Assembly (NCBI GenBank): GCA_000434215.1
Contig: HF999686.1
Span: 7,574-14,174, forward strand
DNA: 6,601 nt
Origin: Bacteroides sp. CAG:144
GTDB lineage: Bacteria; Bacteroidota; Bacteroidia; Bacteroidales; UBA11471
Direction: 5' to 3'
The notes under the pieces: model-generated
Told to the model about the DNA's origin: nothing
The model's database searches: none
The model's input: only the letters and a program-made list of their open reading frames with translations
Position numbers and translations under genes: made by a program
Shown: in pieces, positions 1 to 5,484 of the stretch
How the letters are laid out: every line of letters begins with the position of its first letter
Numbering within the stretch: the first letter of the stretch is position 1

Positions 1-386
1 GTGATGCTGGCATTATCGTCTATGATTTTGCGGATACGTCCGCTGGTATTTGTGTCGAAAAAGCCGAGAGGCATTTTTACGATTTTGCACATAGCTTCTT
101 TTCGGAGGTTCGACTCTACTCGGAATGCAGCTAAGTGAGAACATGTCAATGCTAAGAAATAGAGTATTATTCCTCCGATGGCCATTCCGGCAGCCCAACG
201 GGCATAGGAAATAATGTGTTGTGAAGATGCGAAGTTCCCGTCGGAAAGCAGTTCTCTGACGATAAGCCAGATGAGGATATAAGGCAGTAGGCCGGCCAAC
301 TCGCTGAGGACCGATAGAAATATGGACAGAGGTAATAATGCCTTTCTCTGCCCCATGTAGTACATGAGTTCTTTTAGTGTTTTCAT
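1..386 (-). CDS. ABC transporter, N-terminal membrane domain of a permease/ATPase half-transporter (partial, cut by window edge)
   Basis: Seen: an open frame from ATG at 386 runs without a stop to the left edge, giving 128 codons. Residues about 17-45 and 68-90 are strongly hydrophobic and read as the first two transmembrane helices. They follow a short amphipathic start, MKTLKELMYYMGQRK, typical of the elbow helix of type IV exporters. Residues 105-125 contain PLGFFDTNTSGRIRK and then IIDDN, the conserved coupling-helix segment of ABC_membrane domains fused to an ATPase. Known for the family: an inner-membrane ATP-driven exporter, acting as homodimer or heterodimer. The nucleotide-binding domain should lie outside the window. 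The substrate cannot be told. An in-frame ATG at 410 would add eight residues, but 386 fits the family better. It starts 30 nt after the gpmA stop, so it is probably the third gene of the methyltransferase-gpmA unit. Confidence 0.88.
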   Translation of the reverse strand, partial: MKTLKELMYYMGQRKALLPLSIFLSVLSELAGLLPYILIWLIVRELLSDGNFASSQHIISYARWAAGMAIGGIILYFLALTCSHLAAFRVESNLRKEAMCKIVKMPLGFFDTNTSGRIRKIIDDNASI

Positions 387-416
387 AAGAATAATGCGAT
401 GATAGTACATGACCGT

Positions 417-1184
417 TTATGCGGTCGGGTAGTTTAGTTTTTTAGAAACTCCCTGTTGAGTTACTGCTTCCACTTTTTTGCGTATTTCATCGGGATCTCC
501 GAGGTAATGGTCGCCTATGAGATGCAATGAGTCGTCAAATTCGAATACGTACGGTGTGGCAGTAGGGATATTCAGATTGGCTATTTCTTGGTCGGATATT
601 CCTTTTAAGTGTTTTACAATACCCCGCAGACTGTTTCCGTGAGCGACGACCAATAGATTGTCGCAGCTCATAAGGCGGGGAAATATTTCGCAATCCCAAT
701 ATGGCATGACGCGGGCTATAGCATCTTTAAGAGACTCGGTACGCGGGAGCATATCTGGTGGTACGAGGGCGTAGCGAGGATCGTGTAAAGGATTAGCCGG
801 GTCGTTCTCGTTGAGTGGGGCCGGAGCTATATCGAAACTCCGCCGCCAGATATGTACTTGTTCATCTCCATAGCGGGCGGCCGTTTCGCTTTTGTTCAGA
901 CCTTGTAGGGATCCGTAATGTTTTTCGTTGAGCCTCCATGATTTGTACACGGGAATCCACTCTTCATCGAGACGGTCGAGAACGTAATTGAGTGTTTTGA
1001 CAGCTCTTTTCAAGTAAGAAGTATAAGCAGCATCGAAGGTGATGCCTGCTTTTCGCAGGGTAATGCCGGCATTGTTCGCTTCGACGATACCCTTTTCACT
1101 CAGATCTACGTCGATCCACCCGGTAAACCGGTTTTGTTGGTTCCATTCGCTTTCGCCGTGGCGTAGCAATACGATTCGTTTCAT
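417..1184 (-). CDS. gpmA: 2,3-bisphosphoglycerate-dependent phosphoglycerate mutase
   Basis: A cytosolic glycolysis/gluconeogenesis enzyme that interconverts 3- and 2-phosphoglycerate through a phosphohistidine intermediate. Seen: 255 residues, close to the usual length of about 250 for this family. The LRHGES motif at residues 7-12 carries the phosphorylated His9. [13 protein letters not shown] at 20-32, the LKR at 58-60, [14 protein letters not shown] at 85-98 with catalytic Glu87, and [10 protein letters not shown] at 179-188 with the second catalytic His182 are all intact. No catalytic residue is missing. The ATG at 1184 is the natural start because RHG falls at the standard position. It begins 9 nt after the methyltransferase stop, and the ABC transporter follows 30 nt after its own stop, so it appears to be the middle gene of a minus-strand operon. 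That is an odd setting for a glycolytic enzyme. The family assignment is near certain; the operon is inferred from spacing only. Confidence 0.97.
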   Translation of the reverse strand: MKRIVLLRHGESEWNQQNRFTGWIDVDLSEKGIVEANNAGITLRKAGITFDAAYTSYLKRAVKTLNYVLDRLDEEWIPVYKSWRLNEKHYGSLQGLNKSETAARYGDEQVHIWRRSFDIAPAPLNENDPANPLHDPRYALVPPDMLPRTESLKDAIARVMPYWDCEIFPRLMSCDNLLVVAHGNSLRGIVKHLKGISDQEIANLNIPTATPYVFEFDDSLHLIGDHYLGDPDEIRKKVEAVTQQGVSKKLNYPTA

Positions 1185-1193
1185 TTGATGGTT

Positions 1194-2021
1194 TTATTTG
1201 GTGTCGTTCATTTTTATCTTATAACCGAGCAGGGAGGAGAATCGGCAGCTCAGTCGGGGAAAGTGGGAGAGAATACGCATGGCGAGACCCCATCGTCGGG
1301 TGTATAATTTCTGATAGATGGCTTGCTCGATAAGTTGTAGGCGGGGTTCCCAGGATTCTACTATGTGCCCGTTGCTGATACCCGAACGTATCTGGGCTTC
1401 ATGTCCCCTCAAAGAGTCGGGTTTTACCGCTCCTTTTGTCATTATCGTTCCGCATACGTCGAACCATATTTCTCCACCGCCGAAACAGATGGCGAGGCGG
1501 GATAATAATTCCTTTACTTGTTCTTCGTGAAAATACATCAGTACACCTTCTATAACGAAGATGAAATTTCCCTCGGGGTATTTAGTGCGTAATTCGTCTA
1601 TCCACTTTTTCTCCAATAAAGAGCCGGCTATATACTTGTCTCTTTCCGGTTCCGGAATCAGGGTTTTACGAAGTTCTATGACTTCGGGTAAATCCATTTC
1701 ATAAAAAAGAGCCTGTTCTTGTTTACCGATACGTTGGTAGCGCGTGTCCAGCCCGCAACCCACATTCACTACGATAGGATTTTTGTGGGAAACTATAAAA
1801 CGTCGGACAGCATCATCGAAGTAGCGCCCGCGAACAACGCACCCTATTTCGCTCATTTTCGCCCCATCGAATCGAGTGTAGTCGTATTCGATGTTTTCTA
1901 CCAAATATTCGGCCATTTCGTCTCGTAAAATGGCATCTTTGCGCCGGCTCTCTTTGGCTCTCATGTAGAGCGGTATAAGTAGCGTTTCGGCGACAATGCT
2001 TTTAAAATCAACTTTTTTCAT
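1194..2021 (-). CDS. SAM-dependent O-methyltransferase, leucine carboxyl methyltransferase (LCM/TcmP-like) family
   Basis: Predicted class I methyltransferase that moves a methyl group from S-adenosylmethionine to a carboxylate or hydroxyl of an unknown acceptor. Seen, in 275-residue numbering from the ATG at 2021: VVNVGCGLDTRYQR at 84-97 is the glycine-rich SAM motif I. FYEMDLPEVIELRK at 106-119 holds the acidic residue expected to bind the SAM ribose. FVIEGVLMYF at 155-164 is the family's conserved strand-4 signature. An extended N-terminal helical part (about 1-80) is typical of LCM-family proteins. A TTG at 2048 would add nine residues but is less likely than the ATG. Family members act in protein phosphatase methylation in eukaryotes and in polyketide and other small-molecule methylation in bacteria; the bacterial role here is unknown. 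A strong terminator ends about 43 nt upstream, so the gene probably has its own promoter; the spacer TTTG (2066-2063), 19 nt, then CGTTTTTG is only a partial match to the Bacteroides consensus. Confidence 0.88.
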   Translation of the reverse strand: MKKVDFKSIVAETLLIPLYMRAKESRRKDAILRDEMAEYLVENIEYDYTRFDGAKMSEIGCVVRGRYFDDAVRRFIVSHKNPIVVNVGCGLDTRYQRIGKQEQALFYEMDLPEVIELRKTLIPEPERDKYIAGSLLEKKWIDELRTKYPEGNFIFVIEGVLMYFHEEQVKELLSRLAICFGGGEIWFDVCGTIMTKGAVKPDSLRGHEAQIRSGISNGHIVESWEPRLQLIEQAIYQKLYTRRWGLAMRILSHFPRLSCRFSSLLGYKIKMNDTK

Positions 2022-2063
2022 CTGTTTATCTGTTTCAAAAACGAACAATATTCAATTTTGTTC

Positions 2064-2102
2064 AAAAAAAGGAAGGAACCTATCCTTTGATAAGTTCCTT
2101 CC
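2064..2102 (-). terminator. Rho-independent terminator at the end of the TetR gene
   Basis: Seen on the minus strand: GGAAGGAAC (2102-2094) pairs perfectly with GTTCCTTCC (2079-2071). After one mismatch a further TATC/GATA stem closes a four-base loop, and a run of seven T follows at once (2070-2064). This is a textbook intrinsic terminator pointing leftwards. The other strand has no T run after the hairpin, so it looks one-directional. The stem overlaps the last codons of the out-of-frame TetR C-terminus, and that frame's stop (2082-2080) sits in the upper part of the hairpin. It should limit read-through from the TetR gene into the methyltransferase gene. Confidence 0.88.
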
Positions 2103-2229
2103 AACCTGTTGTACTGAAAATCATGTATTCGGTAACGATTTTTTCTATTTCTTGCGGTTCTTTCCGATGCATCACTAGTTCTTCGAGCATGGTAAACATC
2201 CATACCGTGTGCAGGTGAATGGTGAAGTC
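2080..2229 (-). pseudogene. Out-of-frame C-terminal segment of the TetR regulator
   Basis: Seen: from about 2229 down to a TAG at 2082-2080, the minus strand reads, in a frame different from the upstream TetR frame, DFTIHLHTVWMFTMLEEL, followed by VMHRKEPQEIEKIV and then a segment ending in GWKELIKG. This has the aromatic and helical character expected of the last two ligand-domain helices of a TetR-family protein. Joining it to the upstream frame needs either one base restored after ATATATC, or one AT unit removed from the ATATAT at 2236-2231. The joined protein would be 201-202 residues, a normal TetR length. The segment has no plausible start of its own at its boundary, so I read it as the severed end of the gene at 2687 and not as a separate protein. 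Confidence 0.75.
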
Positions 2230-2687
2230 GATATATCTATATTTATTTGGGGATATTTTTGTTTCATGCGTATGAAGTATCTTTTTACTTCGGCTGTCGA
2301 GCGATCGGAGAAGTCGTCCTTGAATTTTTCCAATGATGTACCTTGTGCCCTGAACAGCAGCAAGAACAGGCGGTCTCGGTGTTTATTGAGCGATAAATAC
2401 TCTTTGATGAGGTTTTGTAGATAATCGTCCGAGAACATTTCCATAATATCGGTTCCGCTTCTCCCATGATGTTCGTCTAAGATTCGGTTGAAGTCATCTA
2501 TGGCTGGCTGCACGATTTCTTGGAATATCTTTTCTTTGCTGTCGTAGTAATTGTAGATGTTACTGAGACTCACATGCGATTTCGAAGCTATTTCTCGCAT
2601 GGGAACTTTGGCGTATCCTTTTGTATAAAATAGGGATTGAGCCGTCTGTAAAATATTTTTACGAATATGCTCTTTTGAAATCTGCAT
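2175..2687 (-). CDS. TetR/AcrR-family transcriptional regulator, C-terminus lost by frameshift
   Basis: Seen: 170 residues from the ATG at 2687. Residues 1-60 form a TetR-type DNA-binding domain: a first helix IRKNILQTAQSLFYTKGY (8-25), then the helix-turn-helix VPMREIASKSHVSLSNIYNYY (28-48), followed by SKEKIFQEIV. Residues 61-152 are helical and read as the ligand-binding and dimer domain. From residue 153 the protein becomes unlike the family (STSPFTCTRYGCLPCSKN), because the natural C-terminus lies in another frame (2229-2080). Family members are dimeric repressors of nearby, often exporter, genes and respond to small molecules. The downstream methyltransferase-gpmA-ABC unit is the obvious target candidate, though this is inference. 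If the frameshift is real, dimerisation is probably lost and any target would be derepressed; a sequencing or assembly error is the main alternative. An inverted repeat in its own promoter region could be its operator. Confidence 0.87.
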   Translation of the reverse strand: MQISKEHIRKNILQTAQSLFYTKGYAKVPMREIASKSHVSLSNIYNYYDSKEKIFQEIVQPAIDDFNRILDEHHGRSGTDIMEMFSDDYLQNLIKEYLSLNKHRDRLFLLLFRAQGTSLEKFKDDFSDRSTAEVKRYFIRMKQKYPQINIDISTSPFTCTRYGCLPCSKN

Positions 2688-2713
2688 GGCTTGATACCCT
2701 TTTTCTATCCACG

Positions 2714-2746
2714 CAAAGTTTCAAAATATTCTTTTGTTGTGTCAAT
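2714..2746 (-). promoter_or_regulatory. Candidate TetR promoter with an embedded inverted repeat (possible operator)
   Basis: Seen on the minus strand: ATTG (2746-2743), a 21-nt spacer, then AAACTTTG (2721-2714). Each differs by one base from the Bacteroides -33 TTTG and -7 TAnnTTTG boxes, and the spacing is right. The start codon lies 27 nt beyond the -7 box. The spacer contains CAAAA, five bases, TTTTG (2722-2736), an inverted repeat placed where a TetR-type repressor would block its own promoter. The repeat is short and AT-rich, so this is a tentative call. Confidence 0.3.
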
Positions 2747-2794
2747 ACCTAAAAATTATTAATCCCTTCTTTGGAATGCTATAAATGAGGTAGT

Positions 2795-2897
2795 CGCCTG
2801 AAAAGGCGAACCGGGAATCTGCTCACGCAGGCTCCCGGTTCTGAATTCATCACATTATGCTTATTAAGTGCTAGAGAAGCTACGCTCACGCGCTGCT
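2795..2897. other. Intergenic hairpin cluster, possible structured RNA or palindromic repeat
   Basis: Seen: three hairpins in about 100 bp. First, CGCCT (2795-2799), loop GAAA, AGGCG (2804-2808). Directly after it, AACCGGGA (2809-2816) pairs with TCCCGGTT (2833-2840), and an inner CTGC/GCAG stem closes the loop TCAC. Third, AGC and CGC (near 2878-2885) pair with GCG and GCT around another TCAC loop (2886-2889), with a 2x2 internal loop. The octamer GCTCACGC is therefore repeated at two stem tips (2821-2828, 2884-2891). On the minus strand these two loops read GTGA, a GNRA tetraloop; on the plus strand the first loop, GAAA, is a GNRA tetraloop, so the transcribed strand is unclear. No T run follows on either side and no clear promoter precedes it. 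I do not recognise it as tRNA, SRP RNA, tmRNA or a known riboswitch. A small RNA, a leader, or a dispersed palindromic repeat are all possible. Confidence 0.5.
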
Positions 2898-3016
2898 ATA
2901 CTTTTAAACTCTGTTTGTCTTGCTTCATGAGTAAAACACTTGTTTGTAGAAAAAGTTCTCGGAAAATCTGTTTTTTTCTTAAAAATTTTTTCCTTGAAGT
3001 TTTTCTATCTATAAAA

Positions 3017-3072
3017 CCCGCGACGGAGAATAAAGTTTGCGGGGACGGTAGTTTTTTTCGCCCTTTCTCCGT
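3017..3072. repeat. Two interleaved inverted repeats upstream of the helicase gene
   Basis: Seen: CCCGC (3017-3021) is complementary to GCGGG (3039-3043), and ACGGAGAA (3023-3030) is complementary to TTCTCCGT (3065-3072). The arms alternate a, b, a', b', so the two stems cannot nest: they would be mutually exclusive or form a pseudoknot. The last arm ends on the first base of the candidate -7 box at 3072, which places the region where a regulator could act on the promoter. The 8-bp repeat is perfect but its loop is 34 nt, so chance is not excluded. Confidence 0.4.
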
Positions 3073-3079
3073 ACCTTTG
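3072..3079 (+). promoter_or_regulatory. Candidate Bacteroides-type -7 box for the helicase-nspC unit
   Basis: Seen: TACCTTTG matches TAnnTTTG exactly and ends 22 nt before the GTG start of the helicase gene. That implies a short leader with no Shine-Dalgarno sequence, usual in this phylum. No clear TTTG -33 box lies 19-21 nt upstream; only a T run (3052-3058) is near, at a shorter distance, so the promoter call rests on one element. Confidence 0.4.
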
Positions 3080-3101
3080 TCGGGCAACAAACAAGTAGAG
3101 C

Positions 3102-5471
3102 GTGGAAGAGAATTATTTGCAGGAGCTTAACGAGCAGCAACGGGAGGCGGTATTGTACAGTGGTGGTCCCTCGCTGGTGATTGCGGGTGCAGGGTCGGGT
3201 AAGACACGTGTGTTGACTTACAAAATAGCCTATCTGTTGGCTTCGGGAGATTATTCACCGTATCAGATTCTCGCGCTGACTTTTACCAATAAGGCTGCTC
3301 GTGAAATGAAAGAACGCATCGCTTCTGTCGTAGGTGGTGCAACGGCTTCGCGCCTGTGGATGGGTACTTTCCACTCGATATTTTCCCGTATATTGCGGAC
3401 CAATGCCGAACGAATAGGCTTTTCTCGTGATTTCACGATTTACGACCAGTCCGATTCGCGTAGTCTTATCAAGACCGTCATCAAAGAGATGTCGCTCGAT
3501 GATAAGGTCTATAAGCCGGCTACCGTGCAGGCGATTATTTCCAATGCCAAAAATGCACTTATTACCCCGTCGGCTTATGCGGCAAATGCAGCCTTGATCG
3601 AAGCCGATATGCGATCGAAGCGTCCGTTGATACGCGACATATATAAGATTTATTGGAGTCGTTGTGCCCGTGCTGGGGCGATGGATTTCGATGATTTGTT
3701 GCTTTATACCAATATCCTTTTCCGAGACCACCCCGATGTGTTGGAGTTTTATCAGAATCAGTTCCGGTATGTTTTGGTCGATGAGTATCAGGATACCAAT
3801 TTTGCCCAGCATCTTATCGTCAATCAGTTGGTGAAAGCGCATCACCGGCTCTGTGTCGTGGGAGACGATGCCCAGAGCATCTATTCTTTCCGGGGGGCCA
3901 ATATCGGCAATATTCTCAATCTGCAAAAGGAATATCCCGATTTCAGAATCTTCAAGCTCGAACAGAATTACCGCTCGACCCAGACTATCGTTGCGGCGGC
4001 AAACAGCCTTATCGCCAAGAACAAAGAGCAGATACCCAAGCATATATTTTCGCACAATGCCGTAGGAACGAAAATCCCCGTCGTGAGCGCCTATTCCGAT
4101 TTTGAGGAGGGCTATCTCATAGCCAACCGTATTGCAACGATGCGTGTCGCGACGGCCTCCGATTACTCCGATTTCGCCATACTTTACCGCACCAATTCGC
4201 AATCGCGTATATTCGAGGAAGCACTGCGTAAACGGAATATCCCTTACCGTATATATGGCGGTCAGTCGTTTTACCAGCGTAAGGAAATCAAAGATGTCGT
4301 AGCCTATTTCCGGTTGGCGGTAAATCCAGCCGATGAGGAAGCATTGAAACGCGTCATCAATTATCCGGCAAGAGGTATAGGGAATACGACGGTTGCAAAG
4401 ATCGTGGCTTGTGCCGAGACCCATGAAGTCTCTTTATGGGACGTTGTGAGCCGTCCTGTGGAGTATGCTCTCGGCGTAAATACTGGGACGCAGAACAAGT
4501 TGTTGGCATTTGCCGAGTTGATACGTTCTTTTGTGGAGATGAATGCGGCGGCAAATGCTTATGACCTTGCCGATGCCGTCATACGTCGGTCGGGTATCAT
4601 GACCGACATTTATGCCGACCGTTCGCCCGAGAATATGAGCCGGCAGGAAAACGTACAAGAATTGCTCAACGGTATACAGGAGTTTTGTTCGTTACGACAG
4701 GAAGAGGGCATAAATGCCGTTTCTCTATCCGATTTCTTGGCCGAAGTGTCGTTGGCTACCGATCAGGACAGCGATAAAGACGGTGATGATAACCGGGTAA
4801 CGCTCATGACGGTACATGCCTCGAAAGGTTTGGAGTTCCGTCATGTGTTTGTCGTCGGTCTTGAAGAAGAACTTTTCCCGGCGGCCATGTCTATGGGTAC
4901 CGCACGGGAGTTGGAGGAAGAACGTCGTCTTCTTTATGTGGCCATTACCCGGGCCGAGGAGACTTGCCTGCTCTCGTATGCGGCATCGCGTTATCGCAAT
5001 GGTAAACCGACGGCCTCTCCGCCCAGTCGTTTCATCAAGGATATTGATCCGGCTTATCTTATTCTGCCCGATGGCGAGGCAAATAGTCATATGCGGGAGC
5101 GATCCTCTTTTTCGTCGGGATTTCTTTCCCGTTCTTACCGGTCGGATGAAGATAGCAGACCTGTTTCTCATACCGAACCATCAGCCCGGATTTCTGTATC
5201 TTCCGCATCTTCTCGCCCCGAAGCATATGCACGGCAGAAGTGGGTGCGTATCGAGTCGTCGGCCAACCCTCCGGCATCATCGGCAGCTCCGCTGGCTTCC
5301 GACCCCGAAGGTCTTATCGTGGGGGCGCGTATCCGTCATGACCGTTTCGGGGAAGGAACGGTTACCGAAATGTCGGGCGAAGGCGATAATCGTAAAATCG
5401 GTGTCTCATTCGAGCACGTGGGACAGAAACACCTGTTGTTGAAATTTGCCAAATTTACCATACTCAAATAA
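3102..5471 (+). CDS. uvrD: UvrD/PcrA-type superfamily 1 ATP-dependent 3'-5' DNA helicase
   Basis: Unwinds DNA in repair and replication-conflict resolution in the cytosol. Seen: 789 residues with the full SF1A motif set in order. These are Q motif LNEQQREAV (9-17), Walker A AGAGSGKT (28-35), motif Ia LALTFTNKAAREMKER (58-73), Walker B VDEYQDTN (from 226, Asp227/Glu228), motif III VVGDDAQSIYSFRG (about 252-265), motif IV LEQNYRST (286-293), motif V VTLMTVHASKGLEF (566-579), and motif VI ERRLLYVAITRAEE with the arginine finger near 617. A serine-rich, probably disordered linker (about 650-735) leads to a C-terminal Tudor-like domain (about 738-789; GARIRHDRFGEGTV), as in PcrA. The start is GTG at 3102: an in-frame TAG lies only two codons upstream, and the N-terminus MEENYLQELNEQQ fits the family. 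nspC follows after 13 nt, so co-transcription is likely. UvrD and PcrA cannot be told apart by function here. Confidence 0.97.
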   Translation: MEENYLQELNEQQREAVLYSGGPSLVIAGAGSGKTRVLTYKIAYLLASGDYSPYQILALTFTNKAAREMKERIASVVGGATASRLWMGTFHSIFSRILRTNAERIGFSRDFTIYDQSDSRSLIKTVIKEMSLDDKVYKPATVQAIISNAKNALITPSAYAANAALIEADMRSKRPLIRDIYKIYWSRCARAGAMDFDDLLLYTNILFRDHPDVLEFYQNQFRYVLVDEYQDTNFAQHLIVNQLVKAHHRLCVVGDDAQSIYSFRGANIGNILNLQKEYPDFRIFKLEQNYRSTQTIVAAANSLIAKNKEQIPKHIFSHNAVGTKIPVVSAYSDFEEGYLIANRIATMRVATASDYSDFAILYRTNSQSRIFEEALRKRNIPYRIYGGQSFYQRKEIKDVVAYFRLAVNPADEEALKRVINYPARGIGNTTVAKIVACAETHEVSLWDVVSRPVEYALGVNTGTQNKLLAFAELIRSFVEMNAAANAYDLADAVIRRSGIMTDIYADRSPENMSRQENVQELLNGIQEFCSLRQEEGINAVSLSDFLAEVSLATDQDSDKDGDDNRVTLMTVHASKGLEFRHVFVVGLEEELFPAAMSMGTARELEEERRLLYVAITRAEETCLLSYAASRYRNGKPTASPPSRFIKDIDPAYLILPDGEANSHMRERSSFSSGFLSRSYRSDEDSRPVSHTEPSARISVSSASSRPEAYARQKWVRIESSANPPASSAAPLASDPEGLIVGARIRHDRFGEGTVTEMSGEGDNRKIGVSFEHVGQKHLLLKFAKFTILK

Positions 5472-5484
5472 TATTGCGTTAATT

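Larger units (their letters stand above)
2688..3101. other. Divergent intergenic region between the TetR gene and the helicase gene
   Basis: This 414-bp gap separates the two divergent transcription units. From left to right it holds the candidate TetR promoter and inverted repeat, the hairpin cluster (2795-2897), an AT-rich tract about 2900-3016 with runs of A and T that I cannot assign, and the helicase promoter region with interleaved inverted repeats. The two short open frames here begin at TTG and show no family resemblance or continuity, so I see no protein-coding gene in it. Confidence 0.7.

Noticed and set aside
13..198. 61-codon minus-strand frame inside the ABC transporter gene
   Set aside because: Out of frame with the membrane-domain sequence, which is continuous through this region and carries the family coupling motif.
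2018..2203. 61-codon minus-strand frame overlapping the TetR 3' end and the methyltransferase start
   Set aside because: It is the third frame across this region, distinct from both TetR frames, and it runs through the terminator hairpin. No family features.
2777..2900. Direct repeat TGCTATA flanking the hairpin cluster (2777-2783 and 2894-2900), as possible target-site duplication of a small mobile element
   Set aside because: Seven bases is easily chance, there are no terminal inverted repeats just inside, and part of the second copy falls in the third hairpin.
2960..2980. T run at 2971-2977 as a possible plus-strand terminator
   Set aside because: The only stem before it is an A/T-only pairing with no GC-rich hairpin, and there is no plus-strand gene upstream that needs ending.
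2896..3130. Short Lys/Phe-rich open frames on both strands of the AT-rich intergenic stretch
   Set aside because: Both begin at TTG, are driven by A/T runs, and one overlaps the helicase start. No evidence of coding.
3255..4424. 389-codon open frame antisense to the helicase gene
   Set aside because: It lies wholly opposite a clearly conserved helicase frame with all motifs intact. Its translation is rich in Ile/Arg/Gly with no domain pattern, as expected from the codon bias of the sense gene.
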